Below, piece after piece: positions 47,166-56,759 of a stretch of DNA of 64,000 bases. Origin of the DNA: Symbiodinium natans (lineage: Eukaryota > Sar > Dinophyceae > Suessiales > Symbiodiniaceae); contig CAJNDS010000171.1 in assembly GCA_905221605.1 (NCBI GenBank), forward strand, positions 62,001 to 126,000, in the 5' to 3' direction. Made by a program: the position numbers and the translations under genes. Position 1 is the stretch's first letter; each line of letters begins with the position of its first letter. The notes beneath the pieces are model-generated. The model was given only the letters and a program-made list of their open reading frames with translations, was not told where the DNA came from and made no database searches.

Positions 47166-48283
47166 AGCTTACGCCAGCTTACCAGGAGGCCTTGCAGGCA
47201 TGGGCGGAGGCCGCCAAACACACGGATATGGAGGCAGCCAGGCTCGCACAGCAGCCTAGCCTGAATGCGTTCCTTGGAATTTCGCTGCAGGGCTCACAAA
47301 CGCTTGGGCAGCGCCGATACCAAGAGTTTAAGCCGGAGTTGCCCCCTGCCCATTTTCTTGAGGCCATCAGGCTCGCCCTAGCAGCCTCGGTGGCCAATCA
47401 GAACATTGAGCACTTTTGGTCCGTCTTTAACCTGGAATGGCCCGACACTACTGCTCGGATGGCTGTGTTCCTCCGGCGTGTGCTGCCCTTAGAAAGCCTG
47501 CTTGCCTCGCCCCGTGGCGAAAACGCGGGTGTGAACGAAGTCCAAACCTCGCCGGATGTGTACAGTGTCTCTTCCGACACGGAAGCTGTGTCTCCCGCAT
47601 CGATGGAGGACCTGGCAGAGGAAGCGGACGAACCAGAGGCGCAGGTGCACGATTGGCGTTTCTCTGAACTGCGAACTACTGACCTTGCGGCCTTGCGAGA
47701 AGTTGATGTTGCTGCTCCTTTTCGGCTGCCGGTCATTGACGATGAGCATTGGAAAGGGCTCAGCACAACACCTACTAAGCATGGACCCCATCGTTCCCGG
47801 AATGCATGGTATGATGCTGCCACTGCTCATTGGGCTGCCCTCAAGGGGCTCGCAAGATCGAAGCATCCAACTAAGCAGCAACTCAACAGCTTCTGGTTCA
47901 AGCTGTACTGCCATGGCACTCCCAAGGAGCCCGAGCCCTCGGCCCTCGCTGCCGCGCTTACCACCTTCCCCTTTCAGTATCGGGACGAAGGTGTTGTGCA
48001 ATATCGGCAAATACAGGACGCCATCCGGACGATGTGGCATGCAGCCCAAGCCTCAATGAAACGGCACATAGGGGGCTCCATCCCAACTGACATCCCTGAG
48101 TGGGGGGTTAGCGAGGAGGAGTTGCCACAAGTATGCGTCAGGCCTCGTGATGCCGCCAGTGACGAGGATTTGAAAGTGGCCGAAGGTACTAAGCCGGTTG
48201 CCAAAAAGTCAGGAAGACGGGCCCATACTATCTCTGCAGGCTACCGCCCACGACGCCCTGACTGGGAAGGCCCTTGGCAATAA
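47162..48283 (+). CDS. truncated paralogue of ORF4 (C-terminal third), unknown function
   Basis: About 370 codons with no ATG at the left edge. The frame is closed by a stop inside the minisatellite at 47,153. Nearly the whole length matches the last 350 residues of the ORF at 59,508-62,606, including 'SVANQNIEHFWSVFNLEWPD', 'MAVFLRRVLPLE', an acidic linker, 'VHDWRFSELRTTDLAALREV' and the terminal 'RRPDWEGPWQ'. Within 'IEHFWSVFNLEWPDT' six codons differ from the other copy and all six changes are silent. No known domain. It is probably the 3' remnant of a once complete second module. Confidence 0.7.
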   Translation, partial: SELTPAYQEALQAWAEAAKHTDMEAARLAQQPSLNAFLGISLQGSQTLGQRRYQEFKPELPPAHFLEAIRLALAASVANQNIEHFWSVFNLEWPDTTARMAVFLRRVLPLESLLASPRGENAGVNEVQTSPDVYSVSSDTEAVSPASMEDLAEEADEPEAQVHDWRFSELRTTDLAALREVDVAAPFRLPVIDDEHWKGLSTTPTKHGPHRSRNAWYDAATAHWAALKGLARSKHPTKQQLNSFWFKLYCHGTPKEPEPSALAAALTTFPFQYRDEGVVQYRQIQDAIRTMWHAAQASMKRHIGGSIPTDIPEWGVSEEELPQVCVRPRDAASDEDLKVAEGTKPVAKKSGRRAHTISAGYRPRRPDWEGPWQ

Positions 48284-48620
48284 TCCCTCACACCCACCTG
48301 ATTGCATGGGTGGGACCACTGGACTGTATTATCTGAATCGGTAGCTGTCGCTACTTAATGGCTTCCGTCCTGGGAGCCTCCAGGGAGCCTGCTGCTCTTG
48401 GCTGCGGCTCGCGGCTGCCCCACTGGCTGACCACCATGGGGAGCCCTGGGCTGGTCTGCAGTGCTCACTTGTAAGTCCCCAGTGGCTGACCACCATGGGG
48501 CGCACGGACGCTTCGTGAGGGTCAATTCCAGCTGTATGATGAAGCCGCCCGGCTACGTCACAAGAAGGGCAACTCACCGATTTGAGGGTCCCTGGCTATG
48601 TCACAAGGACGGCAGCTCCC
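48284..48620 (+). repeat. 3' flank of the ORF4 paralogue, similar to 63.6-63.75 kb
   Basis: Two copies of TGGCTGACCACCATGGGG 60 bp apart (48,422 and 48,483) match two at 63,644 and 63,704 with the same spacing, so homology to the module extends past the stop codon. A second local pair, GTCACAAGAAGG / GTCACAAGGACGG, lies at 48,557 and 48,599. Confidence 0.65.
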
Positions 48621-51600
48621 CAATTGTTGGGTCACGCGGCGCTGGCACACGTGCGTTATTGTACATGTGCACAAAGTGTTGTGTGTGGGCGTGGCTTTGC
48701 ATTCCAAGTAAAAATGTCTTTACAACACAACACCTAAGGCTAAGATGCACTTGGTGCATATTCGTGTGCTGGGTTCTCGGGCGGCGTGATGCACTTCATG
48801 ATCTAAGGTTTTTGTTTACACGCTTTGCTGGAAACCTTCAGTTGCGTGATTTGCGCGATGGCGAGATATTGACCCCACTTGCCATCACCCCCTATCACCC
48901 GATGCGTGTTCGTCTCAAAGAGCACTGGTGCGGCGACAGACAATTATTTTGGCGACAGTGAGGAAACTGGCTTTGATGTTGAAGCAAAAGATGAGGCTGA
49001 GGCTGCTGCTGGCGTCATCTTCGTTGCTGCTGCTGTTGCTGTTGCACTGGCATCTGAGAGGTTGATAGGGTTGCAAGAGCCATCTCCGACAAAATGAAGT
49101 CTTTCGTCTCAAATCAAAAGGCAAGCAGATCTCCGTTTCATCTCATATTGTGCCCCCCCCCCCCCCACCAAATGGACGTGATGTGGATTTGGAGAACAAG
49201 TTCTACGATGGCTTCAATCATGGGCGGGGAGACATGAAGCTTGTCGGCCCACTTGCGTTCATCAGGGCATGAACGTTCTGAATAGTTCTTTTCCGCAAGC
49301 AGGCGCATTCATGACACGACAAGACATGGCCTGCGTGGATGCCGCCACGTATACGTTCAACTAGGATATTGTTAAATTTATACATTGCTTGGCTGACAAA
49401 AGTTTACACTCATCGCGCATGCTGGAACTAGTGTTTCTTGGAAGGTGCTGTTGCATTGAAGCATTCAGGCTGCAGTGTGAAGCGACGAGAGAACTCGCAA
49501 GCTTTCCGTCAGCCAGCACATGAAGAATGGAATGAGCACAACCAGCAACAAAATGAATTGTTGACTGAAGCGCCGGCAAACACCAAGAAACACTTGACTG
49601 CAAACGCTGAACAGGCTGCCAAGGACAGTTTGACGGCGGTGAACGCAAGAATACTTGGACGACAGCCGGAAATCAACTACTTGAGCCAGTCTATCAAGTG
49701 GTTGAACGCAGACAAGAAGAATGCGATCATGAATGGGTTGGTTGAACCGGAAGGTCAAACAGGAAGTGGCAGGGCGTCAAAGGATTGAAAACAGAGCACA
49801 ATTCTGATTTAAATGAAACATTTTGTCTGCACAGAGAGAGCAGCACTGGTCAAACGTCACATTGACAGGACTGAACTCGGATTGAGCTGACGCAAGGAAA
49901 CAGCAACGTCTTTGATATATCCCCCTTTAAACTCGACAAGTATGAGGTTAGCCTTATATAGGTCTATGAAGAACAACAAGAAACTAGTGCTGTGCTCCTG
50001 ACGGCCTGATAGCGGAACTGTTTCAACAGATGAATAGAGACAATCGGAGTAAAATCACGCGTGTCATCAACTGATGGTGTTTGTTTAATCGCTAAAGTTG
50101 CTAAGGCGGTATCCCTTTGCAAAAATGTGAGACAAATCAGCCCCAAAGCTAAGATTGAACACTATTCACAATTTACAAATGAATTGCAAGCTGTAGATGT
50201 TTTTGATTTGAAACAGGTTACAATTTGAAAGCTCTCTGCACGAGCTGCAAAAGTACCTCTCCACCATTTACTTCGCACAGCGATTGCAAGACACTGCAGC
50301 ACTGCAACAACTTCATTGTCATGCTTCTCGATGTGGAAAAGGCAGTTGGCAACGTAGCGCATGACAAACCATTAGCCTAAGCATCGAACCGAACAGAAAA
50401 GATTTATCTCTTTATTGCGGTCATTAAAAAATGTGTATTCGCAAGCCTCTGTCTTTGTAGCAGATGACTATACAGAATCGGGAAGTAAGAAGCAAGGAAC
50501 CGGAGACCAGGGTGCCCTGTGTGCTGTGGATTATGATGCGCAGTACCAAACTTGCGAGACTTGACAACATAAGCTTTGACAGAATTTACCCGGCCAAATA
50601 ATTTGTCTCAAAAGCTTGAGAAGCTCACGCCACAGCATGGCTTGTGTCTAAGTCATGATAAATGCAGCAACATGCCTTGCACGGGGATAGCGCTATCAAA
50701 TCCCGTGACGGCATAAGGTTGGAACGGCTAAATGAGGCTGGCAACTTGGGGCATCAAGCAACCCCAAAACAATAATCCCAACACATGCTGTAAAACATGT
50801 AGCCAAGAGCTAACTTTGACTACCTGGTAGAAGCTTGACACAGGAAAGCTGTGGGATGCAGCTTGATGGAAGTTGGAAGCATATGATCATTCTTGAAAGC
50901 AAACTGTTATATGCGTTTCAGACTTTACACTTCGCGCAAGCAGTGCAGGATTTTTTCAAGTACGCGGCTTGGGAGATGTCCTCAACTTAAGCAGCACGTA
51001 TTGTAAACCGCGCAAGTGCATTTCTTCTTTCCCCATACGAAAAATGCCAACAGGACAGATGGGCACAGCATCATAAAGTCGATTTAAAAAATATATACTC
51101 GGAGAACGAACAACACTAGCTGCACAGACTTTGAGAAGCCAGGAATCCGATCTACGGCGGTTCAGCTACAAACCAAAGAGCGCGAATTCCCCAGTCGGCA
51201 AGCGACACAGGCTTATGCGCACTTGCAAGTTTACGTGGCAGACGGTGCAATTTGCTGACTCCACATGCAAACCAAATCGTGCAGCAACTCACCCCGAAGC
51301 GCCCAACCGCCGCTTTTGAAGCTGCACAGCAACAGCAGCAGCATTTATCAACAATAGAGCAACTCGGACACAAGTCAGCAATGAAAGCCTCTGCAGAATG
51401 TCCACGTGCAGCTAATGGCCGACGACACATCGCGGTGCGATATTGATGTGCGCAAAAACGCAAAACTATGCAACACTCAGAAGGCAAAACGAACACAAAT
51501 ACATCAGAAAACAGCAACAATCCAAAAACCTAACCGGCCTAACCTCATGAACTCAAAAAGCTTGCAAAGCTGTTCAGTCCAGCCTTAGACCCACGTATCT
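48621..51600. other. unassigned, A/T-richer region
   Basis: No confident gene. A plus frame at 49,432-49,788 has protein-like polar composition ('HLTANAEQAAKDSLTAVNAR') but starts without ATG after a stop, so at best it is an exon. A C14 run lies at about 49,155. The stretch 49.8-51.1 kb has only ORFs under about 65 codons. Confidence 0.4.
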
Positions 51601-51619
51601 GTGCTTCAGTTCCCCCCCA

Positions 51620-52250
51620 TTCACGCGCCCACCGAACTCGGGAGCTGACTCATGGATATTGGATCCAAGCCCCAGATCCATGAGCCAGCCCCTAAATTTG
51701 TGAGCTGACTCATGGAATTTCGCCACGAGCCCCAGATCCATGAGCAAGCTCACCGGATTTTGGCTCCAAGCCCCAGATCCATGAGCAAGCTCACCGATTC
51801 AGGCCCTTAAGCTGAGCCCCCAGATCCATGCAAGCCGATTCAGGCCCCAGCCTCTGAATTCGTAAGCTGACTTGTGGAATTGGTTTCGAGCTGCAGATCC
51901 ATCAGCAAGCTCACCGATTCAGATTCGTGTGAGCTGACTTGTGAATTTGGCCCTGAGCCCTAGAGCAAGCTTACCGATTCCGCCCCGGATCATAAACAAG
52001 CTGCTCACCGATTCAGATCCAGCCGCTAAATTCGAAAGCTGACTTTGGATTTTGGCCTCAGATCCACAAGCAAGCTTACCGATTTTTGCCAAAATCGTAA
52101 GCTGACTCAGGATTTTGGCTCTAAGCTCCAGGCTTCAAATTTGTAAGCTGACTTTGATTTCCAGACCCAGCCACCACTTGAGCTGGCTTGGGTTTTGGTC
52201 CGAACCATGTCCATAAGTCACTTACCAATCAGACTTCCAGCCCACAAATT
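51620..52250. repeat. degenerate tandem repeat field
   Basis: The phrases GAGCCCCAGATCCATGAG, CAAGCTCACCGATT and GAGCTGACT(C/T)(A/G)TGGA recur about ten times with variable spacing of about 40-70 bp and much divergence. No ORF. Some units contain ATTTTGGCTC, a ten-base match to the spliced leader. Confidence 0.75.
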
Positions 52251-52323
52251 GCGTGAGCTAAGTTGAGCGTTACAACCCCTCTACACAATGGGGTTCCTCG
52301 TTCAGTTGGCCAGCCACCCTTAG

Positions 52324-52345
52324 CTTGAGCCAAAATGGCTGCGGA
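52324..52345 (-). other. dinoflagellate spliced-leader relict
   Basis: The minus strand reads TCCG-C-AGCCATTTTGGCTCAAG, equal to the 22-nt DinoSL (D-CCGTAGCCATTTTGGCTCAAG) except C for T at position 5. Genomic SL copies of this kind are known to mark cDNAs of trans-spliced mRNAs that returned to the genome. The downstream DNA (toward lower coordinates) contains no recognisable gene. Confidence 0.8.
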
Positions 52346-53685
52346 GGAGGGCTCAAGCGCCTTAAAGTTGTAAATCTTGCCACATTTGCCAAGGCAGGTT
52401 GGGATCTTATGGAAACTTTCTGTCACAAGCATCTGTAGAGTCAATTTGGCTAAGAGGGAAAGCCAGCCAGATCGACAAGTTGGGGTTCTTGGTGCGCGCC
52501 ACGTCCAATTCACCAAAGTCAGCGCTGAAAAAACATGACTGTAGGCCAAAAACGCCGGGTGTTTTGGCTGAAAAGTTCTGGACTCATTTTGCATGTAACA
52601 ATTGCAACCATCAGTTTTTGCACAAGTTTTTTTGTGCAAAACACCGTGACGTTAATTTTGTAGAAGTTTACTGAACTTAACTTTGATCGGCAAGGGGCAT
52701 GAAGGCAACCGATGGCTTGGAAGCACAGAAGTTTCTTGTTTTCTTGACTTTGAGGAGCAAAGATTACAAAGAGTAATGGACAAGCCACAAGCAGCGGAGG
52801 AGTGCTGAGACCATGCAAAGGAAGCGTCCTATACAGCCTACAAAGCCAACCACCCTTACAGAAAACACAAATCGCCAATGCAACACCCAAAAACCTCTGA
52901 ACTCTGCACTTTCGCAAGTGTTTTTGACAATCTAATGTTGCGAAAGATTTCTTGGTCGGATTGGCAAGCTTGAGGGTAAGAGTCCAAGTCGGCTTTCAAA
53001 TTTGGAGAATGCAGTAAAATCAGTAAACTAGCTTGTGGGCTTGCTTTGGGTCTGAATCGTTGAGCTCAAATTGGTGATCCAGCTTCTGGCTCTGACATCC
53101 ACTGACTGGTTTTTTCTCGCGCCTTTTCTGCTTCTTCCTGTGCTGTGCTTTTGTTTGGTCCTTCCTTTCCTTGAGTCCCTCCCCTTGTTTTTGTATTGGC
53201 TTTCCAGGGATCTTGGTGTCTGGAGGTTGCCTCGTGGTTCCGCTGCCTGTGGGGTAGTCACATGAGTTTGGCCTGCCATGTTTGGTGAGTGATGCCATGG
53301 AGTCGTATGCCTGTCAACCGTACGCGATCCAGGTTGGAAAGTGCTCCAAGTCCACGTTGCTAGGAGAGAGCAACTCATTGCACTTGCCACTTTAGGGACC
53401 AGTAATATCGCAATGACCAGGCAGATGCAAGCCGGCGTCATCCTGCCTCACGAACTCGATGCTGCCGGTTGGTGCCGATACTTTCCGCCGGAAATACAAC
53501 CTTGTTGTGTCGGGACCATTCTGCCTTTTTGAGAAACAGCAACGCCGTCTGCTTCGCCCGGCAACCCACGGTTCGCTGTTTTCTCCTGCATGCATGGAGG
53601 CCAGGCATCGGCATCATGCCGCATAGCAGTGCCCTCATGGGGCGAGCGGTGTCCACGCACAGTGCTTTGCCTGGTGACGCGATAG
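52346..53685. other. unassigned region upstream of the four-ORF module
   Basis: No supported gene. If the module has a promoter or 5' exon it should lie here. No ATG in frame with ORF1 was found directly upstream. A plus frame at 53,469-53,783 reaches the start of ORF1 in another frame and could be its true N-terminal part after an indel, but this is unproven. Confidence 0.4.
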
Positions 53686-54381
53686 ACCTTCCCTATTGGG
53701 CGAGTGTTGTCACCGAACAAGGAGCGGGTAGGGAGACAGCCCTGTCTCCCGGGCCCTGGCAAACTCGTCTGCTGGCCGGATAATAGTCCTCGCCCTCCCA
53801 TACCGCCGATTCCTCCACGTGTTGGAGAATACCTAGTGGGTAAGGTCAGTAGGATCGAGCCGCGAATTCCACATGGGAGGCCACCTCCCGCGCCAGTTGC
53901 AGCCGACCTGCCACCTTGGCAGGTCCCTAGCCACCCAGGTCCACAGGTCCTTGCGGCGACCGCAAAGCAGGCTATATGCCAGCTTCGCACTCTCAGTGCT
54001 GACCATGCGCGGGGGCCTCAGGAGCCTGAGGATCTCGCGCAGGCACTAGAAAGTAATCAGAATTTCCTTGAGCCCACCCCTAGCGGCGTACTGCCATTGA
54101 AACTGGCCTCGGGAGCCCTTTCCGGCGAACCGCCTGAGCCGCAAGGTCTCCACCCAGAGATTGACTACAATGCATTACTCGGCTGCCTACTTCCACAGCT
54201 CCGGGCTGCCGAGTCCGCAGGAGCCCATGTCCTGCTCTTGGTCACGGATAGTCGCTGCTTCTTGTCTATTCCGCACTTCCCCTACTTTGTCCGGCATTTG
54301 GTAGCACGCATGCAGTGGGAAGGCCCGTTTAAGGAGAGGTGGTTTCCCATCTTGGTTAACATGCGCCAGGGGTGGTCTTGA
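53686..54381 (+). CDS. ORF1 of the four-ORF module, N-terminus unresolved, unknown function
   Basis: The frame is open from a stop at 53,683 to TGA 54,379-54,381. There is no ATG in the first 200 codons, so it is a 3' exon, starts at a non-ATG codon, or is the tail of a longer protein. The first 120 residues are Pro-rich and likely disordered. The last 80 form a compact-looking domain ('DYNALLGCLLPQLRAAESAG', 'VLLLVTDSRCFLSIPHFPYF'), with an alternation of strands and helices. No family recognised. Its stop overlaps the ATG of ORF2 by one base (TGATG). Confidence 0.55.
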   Translation, partial: TFPIGRVLSPNKERVGRQPCLPGPGKLVCWPDNSPRPPIPPIPPRVGEYLVGKVSRIEPRIPHGRPPPAPVAADLPPWQVPSHPGPQVLAATAKQAICQLRTLSADHARGPQEPEDLAQALESNQNFLEPTPSGVLPLKLASGALSGEPPEPQGLHPEIDYNALLGCLLPQLRAAESAGAHVLLLVTDSRCFLSIPHFPYFVRHLVARMQWEGPFKERWFPILVNMRQGWS

Positions 54382-56759
54382 TGTTGCTTGACCATGACAC
54401 CTTGTTCACTGCCAGGTGGGAAGCAGAAGAGCTGCGAAGGTTTGCAGTCCTCGATCTACTGCCCAATACCCTCTCGACGGAGTCACTGGGCAGCATGGAA
54501 GTCGAGACGGACGAGACACAGCCCTGTGGCTCGCTTCCAGCCTCGCCGTGGAGTTGCTCGCCGGACGGGTCCATACCGTGTGGGGCCCGATCGCCAAACT
54601 CAATTGGCATGGTTTGTGCGTCCGAGGACCAGCTCGAAGCAAATGGGGGATTGGTCCTCTTCTACCCGAATGCTCCGGACGGCAAACATCCCCGGCTCCC
54701 TCGCTTCTGCATCCCTGGCAACGTCGCTAGTGCGGTGACCTCAATTGGTACTGCGTTGAGCCGAGCCCTGCAGCTAGTCATCATGCCCAGTGAAGTGCCC
54801 ACTCCATTGCCTGGTATGCATGAGCAGGTGCCGTTGGACCAGATCCATTATCGGCAATGTCTACGCAACACCCCTCTTGCCGGAACCACTGCTCACAAGC
54901 ACTCTGACTTTGTGTTTGCGTGGGCACTTTTAGGAAGATACATACATGAGGTTGCGTGGAAAACGGCCGACCTTACTGCTGGCCGGCCAGAGCCAGACAT
55001 CCAGTTTGGCGCCTCCCCAGTCAGGCAGGTCAGAGGGGTCAAAACATGGGGACAAGGCCCATATGAACAGGGATTTCTTCCCTTGCTCATGGGTTACGGC
55101 GGCTCGCACTCCCGTTTGGCAATCCTACCTGGTCCTGACTTATTCATGGCGAACCGATACGCCGAGGTTATACCCCCTCCTTTTGTGCATGGATATGGTG
55201 CCAAAGGCAAAAACATCTTGCCGCAGTGGGGGAGTGTGGTACGGCTGCCTACTCTACCCGAGTCGGTCTGGGGCAACGGGGACACCGTCCCTCTGTGGGC
55301 CTCTGTTGGGAAAAAGGGCAGTGGACCAGTGCGGCTCCAGCTCTTCCCTGGGGTCCTCATGTTTTGGAAGAAAGATGCCCTATCTTCCTGCAGGGCCACC
55401 CCGAAATGGCGCAGTCGACCCAATACCCCAACTGGGCCGCTTGCTCTTCTTGCTGCCGCTGCGCATGCTTGGCTGGCCCAGGCGGATCTGCCGTGGCCTC
55501 TCTTCGCCGCAGACATAAAGGTCACGCCGTTGGGCCTCAGTCAATACTGGGATGATGGACTAGCCATGCGTGTGCAACAAGCCCTGGCAGCCTTTGCCTT
55601 TCCTGCCTACCAGTACCCGCCTCCAAAGCCTCACCTAACCCCCTCAGGGGAATGTCGGTCGCTCTTCATTAGCGGGATGAATGGGAAGGCCGAGAATACG
55701 CCCCCCACTGTGTCGGGTAGCATCATTCACACAGCCAATTCCTATGCACTCACTGGCTTAGAAATGGAAACAGTCCGGGACAACCAGGGCAAAAAGGTCC
55801 GATATGAGGACACACAACGCCCGTTGTTGCTTTCGACCAGCGGTAATGCCGCACATGCATTGTTGCTCCTGCCCCAAGCCGCCCAGCTATGGGCACGTGC
55901 TCTGTACCCTCAGGTCGAAGGATGCGGTCTGCCAGCGGCGGTTCGTGCTAGAATCAGCTCGGTAGAAGCCTCCCTGACAATGTGCCCTGCCCTGGCTCAC
56001 TTGCACATGCCACATACTGCTGCGCTGACCGCTCTGCATGTGGGCCTCGCTGCGGGTAGAGCTGGCGAGTGCAAACTGTGCGTTACGGGTTTCTCTGCTG
56101 GGTCGTATACGGGCGCTGCTGTGGCTATCGCTTGGCATGAGCGCCAAAAGCTTCCTGACTGCAAGGGCGATTTTGTCCACATCAAGGCACGTTTGGGCGG
56201 CGTTGCCATGCCACGGGCCATGCTGCAATATATCCTGGGTTCGGAATTGCGGCACGCTGTTAGTCTTGTCCATCATGAGAGCGACCAGCTTTGTATCTTC
56301 CGGCCCAGCCAGGCAGCAAGGACGCAAGCGATTGGCGCGGGAGCGCGTCTCTACTACTTCACTGGACCTGAGTCACTTGGCAGTGGTGGACACTCTTATG
56401 GTCACTTTGTCCACAGTGAAGAGCTATTCCAGCTCACGCCGGGGGATTATGTGCATAAGGAATTGACTAAAAAGATTTGCGGCTTGGCCGACCCCCGGAT
56501 GGATCGCACAGTGCGAGCAGGTTTGATGGGGGTTGCGTGTGGCTCTGTCCAGCTTTCGGATAAGTCTAAAACTTTCATCAACTCCGTGCTGGGACGGCAA
56601 ATCAGACGCCCCGATATGGAGGCTTTTCTCCGGATACCTTCCGCTGAGAACCGGAGCATTGCAAGTCTCCGTGCTGACTGTACCCAAGTCCTCCTGACGG
56701 ATGCCAAGCCGCATCTGGCGGTTTGCCGCCCCCGTATCATGAACTTGGTCCCACGATGA
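54381..56759 (+). CDS. ORF2: serine hydrolase (alpha/beta-hydrolase)-like protein
   Basis: 792 residues from the ATG overlapping the ORF1 stop. The C-terminal 300 residues carry an alpha/beta-hydrolase-like pattern: strand then nucleophile elbow 'LCVTGFSAGSYTGAAVA' (GxSxG, Ser about 572), a candidate Asp in 'LVHHESDQLCIF' about 60 residues later, and a candidate His in 'GSGGHSYGHFVH', in the right order and spacing for a triad. The N-terminal 450 residues are Pro/Leu/Trp-rich and unrecognised. The hydrolase call rests on motifs only; the substrate is unknown. It ends in TGA that overlaps the ATG of ORF3 (ATGA, 56,756-56,759). Confidence 0.6.
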   Translation: MLLDHDTLFTARWEAEELRRFAVLDLLPNTLSTESLGSMEVETDETQPCGSLPASPWSCSPDGSIPCGARSPNSIGMVCASEDQLEANGGLVLFYPNAPDGKHPRLPRFCIPGNVASAVTSIGTALSRALQLVIMPSEVPTPLPGMHEQVPLDQIHYRQCLRNTPLAGTTAHKHSDFVFAWALLGRYIHEVAWKTADLTAGRPEPDIQFGASPVRQVRGVKTWGQGPYEQGFLPLLMGYGGSHSRLAILPGPDLFMANRYAEVIPPPFVHGYGAKGKNILPQWGSVVRLPTLPESVWGNGDTVPLWASVGKKGSGPVRLQLFPGVLMFWKKDALSSCRATPKWRSRPNTPTGPLALLAAAAHAWLAQADLPWPLFAADIKVTPLGLSQYWDDGLAMRVQQALAAFAFPAYQYPPPKPHLTPSGECRSLFISGMNGKAENTPPTVSGSIIHTANSYALTGLEMETVRDNQGKKVRYEDTQRPLLLSTSGNAAHALLLLPQAAQLWARALYPQVEGCGLPAAVRARISSVEASLTMCPALAHLHMPHTAALTALHVGLAAGRAGECKLCVTGFSAGSYTGAAVAIAWHERQKLPDCKGDFVHIKARLGGVAMPRAMLQYILGSELRHAVSLVHHESDQLCIFRPSQAARTQAIGAGARLYYFTGPESLGSGGHSYGHFVHSEELFQLTPGDYVHKELTKKICGLADPRMDRTVRAGLMGVACGSVQLSDKSKTFINSVLGRQIRRPDMEAFLRIPSAENRSIASLRADCTQVLLTDAKPHLAVCRPRIMNLVPR

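Noticed and set aside
53028-53441. Basic Lys/Arg-rich minus ORFs and a hydrophobic plus ORF in the same place
   Set aside because: They are mirror images caused by a pyrimidine-rich tract; no motif on either strand.
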